From positions 1 to 11,139 of the forward strand of contig RFJF01000246.1 in NCBI GenBank assembly GCA_003695455.1: a stretch of DNA of 11,139 bases, read 5' to 3'. The notes under the pieces are model-generated. The model had not been told where the DNA came from and did no database searches. It saw nothing but the letters and a program-made list of their open reading frames with translations. This DNA comes from Chloroflexota bacterium (GTDB lineage: Bacteria; Chloroflexota; Anaerolineae; 4572-78; J111). Every line of letters starts with the position of its first letter. Position 1 is the stretch's first letter. Shown here piece after piece: positions 7,013 through 11,139 of the stretch. The position numbers and the translations under genes are program-made.

Positions 7013-8004
7013 TGAATCACACATCTCAGGGTTTTCCCACAATCAGACCGCGCCGGTTACGGCAAACACCCACGCTGCGCCGTCTTGTCCGCGAAACCAA
7101 TCTCAGCCCTGCGGATTTTATTTACCCGATGTTTATTTTGCACGGGCGGCAGGTGCAAAATGAAGTTACCTCGATGCCGGGGGTGTACCAGCTTTCGGTG
7201 GATATGCTGGCCCGCGAGGCGGAAGAACTGCGTGAGTTGGGTGTTCCGGCGGTGATGCTGTTTGGCCTGCCCGCCGAAAAAGACCCCATTGGCAAAGAAA
7301 ATTTTGCCGATGACGGCATTGTGCAGCAGGCCGTCCGCGCTCTGCGCGCCGCCGACCCCGAACTGGTCATCATGACCGATGTTTGCATGTGTGAGTACAC
7401 CGACCACGGTCACTGCGGTGTGATTGAAAACGGGCAAATCCTGAACGACCCCTCCATTGAAATTTTGGGCAAGGTGGCCGTGTCGCATGCGCGGGCCGGC
7501 GCCGATGTGGTGGCCCCCAGCGCCATGATGGACGGGCAGGTAGCCGCCATCCGGCAGGCGCTTGATGGTGCGGGCTTTGGCAACACGCCCATTATGGGCT
7601 ACTCGGCCAAGTACGCCAGCGGCTTTTATGGCCCCTTCCGTGATGCCGCCGACAGCCCGCCCCAGTTCGGTGACCGGTCATCGTACCAGATGGACCCGGC
7701 TAATCGCCGCGAAGCCATGCGTGAAATCGAACTGGATTTGCAGGAGGGCGCGGATATAATGATGGTCAAACCGGCGCTGCCCTACCTGGACATCATCCGT
7801 GAGGCCCGCGACCGTTTTCCGGATGTGCCGCTGGCGGCCTACAATGTGAGCGGCGAATACAGTATGATTAAAGCCGCCGCCAAACTGGGCTGGCTGGATG
7901 AAAAACGGACCGCGCTTGAAAGCCTGACTGCCATCAAACGGGCCGGCGCGCACTTGATTCTAACCTACTGGGCCAAAGCTGCCGCCCGGTGGCTGGCAGA
8001 ATAA
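7012..8004 (+). CDS. hemB: Porphobilinogen synthase (delta-aminolevulinic acid dehydratase), zinc type
   Basis: A 330-residue enzyme condensing two 5-aminolevulinates into porphobilinogen (EC 4.2.1.24), normally a cytoplasmic octamer. The zinc-binding run [13 protein letters not shown] supplies Cys125, Cys127 and Cys135, so this is a zinc-dependent enzyme rather than the Asp-rich magnesium type. The two Schiff-base lysines are Lys200 in GYSAKYAS and Lys253 in [11 protein letters not shown]. The N-terminal arm begins with [18 protein letters not shown], and the length is normal. The ATG overlaps the CBS gene stop as TAATG, with GGAG seven bases upstream, so the two genes are very probably translationally coupled. 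hemL, which makes its substrate, follows directly. Confidence 0.97.
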   Translation: MNHTSQGFPTIRPRRLRQTPTLRRLVRETNLSPADFIYPMFILHGRQVQNEVTSMPGVYQLSVDMLAREAEELRELGVPAVMLFGLPAEKDPIGKENFADDGIVQQAVRALRAADPELVIMTDVCMCEYTDHGHCGVIENGQILNDPSIEILGKVAVSHARAGADVVAPSAMMDGQVAAIRQALDGAGFGNTPIMGYSAKYASGFYGPFRDAADSPPQFGDRSSYQMDPANRREAMREIELDLQEGADIMMVKPALPYLDIIREARDRFPDVPLAAYNVSGEYSMIKAAAKLGWLDEKRTALESLTAIKRAGAHLILTYWAKAAARWLAE

Positions 8005-8014
8005 AACTTGCGAG

Positions 8015-8023
8015 AGGGAGGAG
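8015..8023 (+). promoter_or_regulatory. Ribosome binding site that sets the hemL start
   Basis: AGGGAGGAG lies directly before the ATG at 8026. It falls downstream of the in-frame TTG at 8008, so it would be inside the coding region if that TTG were the start. This makes 8026 the start. Confidence 0.8.
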
Positions 8024-8025
8024 AT

Positions 8026-9315
8026 ATGAGCTATCCGAATTCTGAAAAACTGTTTGCGGCGGCGCAGCAGGTTATTCCCGGCGGGGTCAACTCGCCGGCG
8101 CGAGCCTTTGGCGCGGTGGGCGGCCAGCCGCTGTTCATTGAGCGCGGCAGCGGCCCCTACATTTGGGACGCCGACGGCAACCGCTACATTGATTACGTGC
8201 TGAGCTGGGGGCCGCTGATTTTAGGCCACGCCAACCCGGATGTGGTGGCGGCGCTCAAAGAAGCCGCCGAGCGCGGCACCAGCTACGGCGCGCCTACCGC
8301 ACTGGAAACTGAACTGGCCGAACTGGTCTGCGAGATGGTGCCATCGGCGGAGCAGGTGCGCTTTGTCAACTCTGGCACCGAGGCCACCATGAGCGTGCTG
8401 CGGCTGGCGCGGGCCTACACCGGGCGTGATAAAATCATCAAATTGCAGGGCAATTACCACGGTCACGCCGATTTTCTGCTGGTGCAGGCCGGTTCGGCGG
8501 TGGCTACGCTGGGCCTGCCGGACAGCCCCGGCGTTCCCAAAGGAATGACGCAGGACACGCTGACCGCCCCGTACAATGATTTGGACGCGGTTGAATCGCT
8601 CTTCAATCAATTTGGCGATGAAATTGCGGGCATTATTGTGGAGCCGGTGGCGGGCAATATGGGCATGGTTCCGCCGGTAGAGGGCTACCTGTCCGGTTTG
8701 CAGGCGTTGTGCCGCAAACACGGCGCGCTGCTGATTTTTGACGAAGTGATGACCGGCTTCCGCGTAGCGCCGGGCGGGGCGCAGGAATATTTTGGCATTA
8801 CCCCGGATTTAACGGCGCTGGGCAAGGTCATCGGCGGGGGGCTGCCGGTGGGCGCGTACGCCGGACGGCGGGAAATTATGCAGACCGTGGCCCCGGCCGG
8901 GCCAATGTACCAGGCCGGCACGCTCAGCGGCAACCCGCTGGCCGTTACGGCGGGCATTGCCACCCTGCGCGGGCTGAAACAACCGGGCGTGTTTGAAACG
9001 ATGGTTGAGCGCACCACCATGCTGTCAGAAGGGATTGGCGCGGCAGCGGAAGCGGCGGGAATCACCTTGCAGCGAACGCAGGCCGGTACCATGTTCTGCT
9101 TCTTTTTTAACGAGCAGCCCGTCACCGATTGGGATTCGGCGTCAAAGAGTGATTTGGCCCTGTTTGGCCGATTCTTCCACGCCATGCTGAGCCGGGGGGT
9201 GTACTTTCCGCCGTCGCAGTATGAATCGTGGTTCTTTTCAACGGTACACAGCCAGGAAATTGTGGTGGCTACCATTCAGGCGGCGCAAACCGCCTTTGCC
9301 GAAATCACGGTGTAG
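8026..9315 (+). CDS. hemL: Glutamate-1-semialdehyde 2,1-aminomutase
   Basis: A 429-residue PLP enzyme of the class III aminotransferase fold that turns glutamate-1-semialdehyde into 5-aminolevulinate (EC 5.4.3.8), the last step of the C5 route. Visible motifs are [11 protein letters not shown] near 18-28, [15 protein letters not shown] at 115-129 (phosphate contact), GNYHGHAD at 142-149, FDEVMTGFR at 238-246 with the PLP-contacting Asp239, and [14 protein letters not shown] at 265-278 with the Schiff-base Lys267. [10 protein letters not shown] follows. Length and motifs match true HemL rather than a general omega-aminotransferase. It sits 21 bases after hemB and is the last gene before an intrinsic terminator. 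Its presence indicates that 5-aminolevulinate comes from glutamyl-tRNA, although hemA is not in this window. Confidence 0.97.
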   Translation: MSYPNSEKLFAAAQQVIPGGVNSPARAFGAVGGQPLFIERGSGPYIWDADGNRYIDYVLSWGPLILGHANPDVVAALKEAAERGTSYGAPTALETELAELVCEMVPSAEQVRFVNSGTEATMSVLRLARAYTGRDKIIKLQGNYHGHADFLLVQAGSAVATLGLPDSPGVPKGMTQDTLTAPYNDLDAVESLFNQFGDEIAGIIVEPVAGNMGMVPPVEGYLSGLQALCRKHGALLIFDEVMTGFRVAPGGAQEYFGITPDLTALGKVIGGGLPVGAYAGRREIMQTVAPAGPMYQAGTLSGNPLAVTAGIATLRGLKQPGVFETMVERTTMLSEGIGAAAEAAGITLQRTQAGTMFCFFFNEQPVTDWDSASKSDLALFGRFFHAMLSRGVYFPPSQYESWFFSTVHSQEIVVATIQAAQTAFAEITV

Positions 9316-9351
9316 CCGCCGGCCGGTGTGCAGTTTTCATCCACTTGAATC

Positions 9352-9383
9352 AAAAGAGCACCCCCGCGAGGGTGCTCTTTTTT
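9352..9383. terminator. Intrinsic terminator closing the haem operon, probably bidirectional
   Basis: Bases 9352-9363 (AAAAGAGCACCC) are perfectly complementary to 9370-9381, giving a 12-pair stem with a six-base loop. A run of six T (9378-9383) lies at the 3' edge on the plus strand. On the minus strand the same structure ends in TTTT, so it can also stop transcription of the convergent surface-protein genes that end at 9410. Confidence 0.93.
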
Positions 9384-9409
9384 GTGTGGAGGGAAGGATT
9401 TATCAGGCG

Positions 9410-10246
9410 TTAATCAAGCGGCATCACCGAAAGGTCATCAAAGCAAACGGTTGAACCGCCCCAGGTTCGCAGGCCCACCTGCCCGGCCTTGTATTCCGGC
9501 TCAGAGGCTTGCAGTACCTGTTGGCCGTCAATGAAGGCGGTAAATGTGTTACCTTCTACCCAGACTTCAACGTGGTGGACTGTGTTGTACCATTCATACC
9601 CCCTGGACACCCGCACCACTTTGAATGGCCGCTTTTCACGGCCGTTAACCACTTTGCGGTACAAAAATGCGCCAATGCCGTAGCCGGGGTCGTACTGAAA
9701 AACGTAGGAATTCAATTTGTCAGGGTTGGTGGCCCTGAAGTAAATGCCAAAACCTTTGCCTTCGCTCAGTTCTGCCTGGGTGGAAACAATGTAATCTGTC
9801 CACGTGGGGTCGCCGGTGAGGGTGCGGTGTTCTTTTTTGACCTTGCCGGCGCAGTAGCGGCCGTTTTCATTGCGCCACGTTTCGCCGCGGGCCGGATACC
9901 AGTCTTCGGTATCGCCATCGTCAAAATTGTCAAACAGCCAGGCTGATGCCTGCCGCGACCGTTCGTCGCCGGTTTCATCGTCGGTTGTTGATTCGCGGTC
10001 TCGTTCCACCGGGTCTGCGGCGGGGGCGGTTACCTGGGTTGGTTGGGTGATGGTGTTGGTGGCGGTGATAACTGCCGTGGGTACGGGCGTCTGCATTTCG
10101 ATGCTGTTGGCAATATAATCGTAGCCGCCGCCAACGGTCATTCCCAGCAAAATTAACCCCCCCACCGAGGCCAGGGCGATAGTGGCTATTGCAATGGCAT
10201 ATTCAATGGATGCGTTACCGTTTTCACGCAAAATTTTGCCGGCCAT
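9410..10246 (-). CDS. Flp-type prepilin N-terminus fused to a concanavalin/LamG-like domain
   Basis: A 278-residue protein with an unusual layout. Residues 1-10 (MAGKILRENG) look like a short prepilin leader. Gly10 is followed by NASIEYAIAIATIAL, giving Glu at +5 and Tyr at +6 of the mature form, as in Flp (type IVb) pilins, then a hydrophobic helix to about residue 38. Residues 50-100 are a Thr/Pro then acidic linker. Residues 103-278 look like a beta-sandwich of the LamG or DUF1080 (glycan-binding or glycosidase-like) type: FDNFDDGDTEDW, GFGIYFRATNP, FQYDPGYGIG, VEVWVEGNTFTAFIDGQ, GQVGLRTWGGSTVCFDDLSV. Cys132 and Cys268 are the only cysteines and could form a disulfide joining the two ends of the domain. 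GGGAGG lies about nine bases before the ATG. It follows the upstream gene after 37 bases, probably in one operon. It may be a minor pilin or membrane-tethered ligand-binding protein; no ligand can be named. Confidence 0.78.
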   Translation of the reverse strand: MAGKILRENGNASIEYAIAIATIALASVGGLILLGMTVGGGYDYIANSIEMQTPVPTAVITATNTITQPTQVTAPAADPVERDRESTTDDETGDERSRQASAWLFDNFDDGDTEDWYPARGETWRNENGRYCAGKVKKEHRTLTGDPTWTDYIVSTQAELSEGKGFGIYFRATNPDKLNSYVFQYDPGYGIGAFLYRKVVNGREKRPFKVVRVSRGYEWYNTVHHVEVWVEGNTFTAFIDGQQVLQASEPEYKAGQVGLRTWGGSTVCFDDLSVMPLD

Positions 10247-10283
10247 TTTTCTTTTCCTCCCTACTTGCTGAATGTTGGTTCAT

Positions 10284-11139
10284 TTAATCCTTATCGCGCT
10301 TCTTCTCTTTTTCTGCCCCGTCAGATTTGTTTTTGTCTTCATTTTTGTCGTGATTGCTTTCTTTATCCTGATCGTGGTCTTTGCCGTCGTCAGATTTTTC
10401 TACGTTGTCGTCATCTTTTTCATTGGTCTTTTTATCTTTTTCATGTTTGTTGTCATGGTCGTTGGCGTCTTTATCTACTTTGTCTTCTTTTTTGTCGCTG
10501 TTGTCGTCTGCTTTGTCCCGGTGAGCCTCAAAATCATTGCTGCGGCGCTCGTTGATGGTCAACGTGCAGCCGCCGTCAAAGTAAAATGTGGAGCCGTTAA
10601 AACTGTGCGGGCCGTATCCCAAATCAGACAAATCCTGTTTTTTGGGGAGATTGCGCCAACTGAAGTTGAAATAGGTGGTGTTATTGGCGCGTACCGCAGC
10701 CGGGCCTTTAAAGCCGGTGCTGTGTTGCGCGTTGAAAACGCCGTTAGGCTCTCGCTTGCCGCCGATGCCGTAGTTTCGGGTGCTGCCGCCCCAAAAGTTG
10801 GCGCACGGAGATTTGTCGGTGTTTTTTTGAACGCAAATCTGGTTCAGATACATACCGGGAGCTTGTTTGGTGTTTGCCTGCCAAAAAAGGGTAACGTTGG
10901 TCAGGGTTTGGTCGCGCCCGGCTTCATTGTGGATTCTGACGCGCAGGGAATTGTCTTCAACCGCCACTTTCTCAAATTTCAGGGTGCTGCAATCGGGTGG
11001 ATTGGGCCGGGGTGTTGGTGTTTCACGCGGGATTTCCGGGGTAGGGGTGGGCGGTTCTGATTTAGAGCGACTGTCAACATCCAGCTCAACCGTAGGGGGT
11101 GGGGTGGGGGTGGCTTCATCGGCCGGGCCGTCAATTGAG
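10284..11139 (-). CDS. Surface protein with Cys-containing beta domain and extreme Asp/Lys-rich C-terminal tail (5' partial)
   Basis: The frame is open to the window edge, and the GTG at 10967 is only an internal codon: upstream of it the frame reads a TPTPPPT and TPTPRPNPP linker, then DCSTLKFEK. At least 284 residues are visible. After the linker comes a domain of about 145 residues, probably a beta-sandwich (VRIHNEAG, LTNVTLFWQ, YFNFSW, STFYFDGGCTLTI). It has Cys codons at 10989-10991, 10833-10835, 10803-10805 and 10566-10568, enough for two disulfides, which suits export. The last ~80 residues (about 10287-10535) are nearly all charged or polar; by my count the final 77 include 20 Lys and 31 Asp or Glu, with repeated Asn and His and almost no hydrophobic residue. 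I do not recognise the protein. It is followed after 37 bases by the pilin-like gene and probably shares its transcript. The N-terminal signal or pilin head lies outside the window. Confidence 0.75.
   Translation of the reverse strand, partial: SIDGPADEATPTPPPTVELDVDSRSKSEPPTPTPEIPRETPTPRPNPPDCSTLKFEKVAVEDNSLRVRIHNEAGRDQTLTNVTLFWQANTKQAPGMYLNQICVQKNTDKSPCANFWGGSTRNYGIGGKREPNGVFNAQHSTGFKGPAAVRANNTTYFNFSWRNLPKKQDLSDLGYGPHSFNGSTFYFDGGCTLTINERRSNDFEAHRDKADDNSDKKEDKVDKDANDHDNKHEKDKKTNEKDDDNVEKSDDGKDHDQDKESNHDKNEDKNKSDGAEKEKKRDKD
10287..10535 (-). repeat. Low-complexity Asp/Lys-coding tract
   Basis: The tract encodes short irregular runs of D, K, E, N and H (DKKEDK, KHEKDKK, EKDDD, EKEKKRDKD), built from GAC/GAT, AAA and GAA codons. 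The minus strand is therefore purine-rich and the plus strand is a T/C-rich run. There is no exact repeat unit long enough to call a tandem repeat. Confidence 0.7.

Noticed and set aside
8008..8025. TTG start for hemL giving a 435-residue protein
   Set aside because: The six extra codons overlap the strong AGGGAGGAG ribosome binding site, and the ATG at 8026 gives the normal HemL N-terminus.
8685..9275. Antisense frame of 196 codons opposite hemL
   Set aside because: It lies wholly within a well-supported hemL reading frame and shows no recognisable domain; a shadow frame in GC-rich DNA.
10965..10967. GTG as the start of the charged-tail protein
   Set aside because: The frame stays open for 57 more codons to the window edge, through Pro/Thr linkers typical of this kind of surface protein and a Cys that probably belongs to the domain.
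10272..11060. Long plus-strand frame of 262 codons encoding a very hydrophobic Phe/Val-rich protein
   Set aside because: It is the antisense image of the Asp/Lys-coding tail: antisense of GAC and AAA reads as Val and Phe. It continues opposite the folded Cys domain of the minus-strand gene and has no convincing family features.
1..11139. CRISPR array, tRNA, insertion sequence or phage genes
   Set aside because: No regularly spaced direct repeats, tRNA-like cloverleaf, transposase motif or phage structural gene was seen on either strand.

Overview
This window looks like a chromosomal segment from an environmental Chloroflexota-type bacterium (Anaerolineae-like). That placement is an inference. 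It rests on moderately high GC, exported proteins with Pro/Thr-rich (TPTPTP-style) linkers joined to an SH3b domain, a fused CobA-HemD protein, and Flp-like pilin heads on surface proteins. I see no rRNA, tRNA, CRISPR array, insertion sequence or phage gene. No stretch longer than about 230 bases lacks a gene.

Layout. (1) Bases 1-1732, plus strand: the 3' part of an exported SH3b protein with two copies of an unnamed ~83-residue domain, then a class 3 lipase. (2) Bases 1878-2861, minus strand: a Gfo/Idh/MocA oxidoreductase, convergent with the lipase across a strong inverted repeat and divergent from the next operon. (3) Bases 3092-9315, plus strand: one compact operon, mdh - hemC - cobA/hemD fusion - CBS-domain gene - hemB - hemL. 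Gaps are 18 and 10 bases, then a 4-base ATGA overlap, a 1-base TAATG overlap and 21 bases. A textbook intrinsic terminator closes it at 9352-9383. (4) Bases 9410-11139, minus strand: two surface-protein genes, transcribed toward the haem operon and sharing its terminator region.

How the genes work together. HemL makes 5-aminolevulinate from glutamate-1-semialdehyde (C5 route), HemB condenses it to porphobilinogen, and HemC polymerises that to hydroxymethylbilane. The HemD half of the fusion closes the ring to uroporphyrinogen III, and its CobA half methylates that toward sirohaem and cobalamin. The operon therefore covers glutamate-1-semialdehyde to uroporphyrinogen III and precorrin-2. Glutamyl-tRNA reductase (hemA) is not in the window. 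The two-CBS protein between hemD and hemB is the unexplained member and may be an adenylate-sensing regulator.

The least ordinary part is the minus-strand pair at 9410-11139. The downstream gene joins a Flp (type IVb) prepilin N-terminus to a concanavalin/LamG-like beta-sandwich. The upstream gene, cut by the window edge, has a Pro/Thr linker, a Cys-containing beta domain and a tail of about 80 residues made almost wholly of Asp, Lys, Glu, Asn and His. They may form an undescribed pilus-linked surface or adhesion module, but no assembly genes are visible here.
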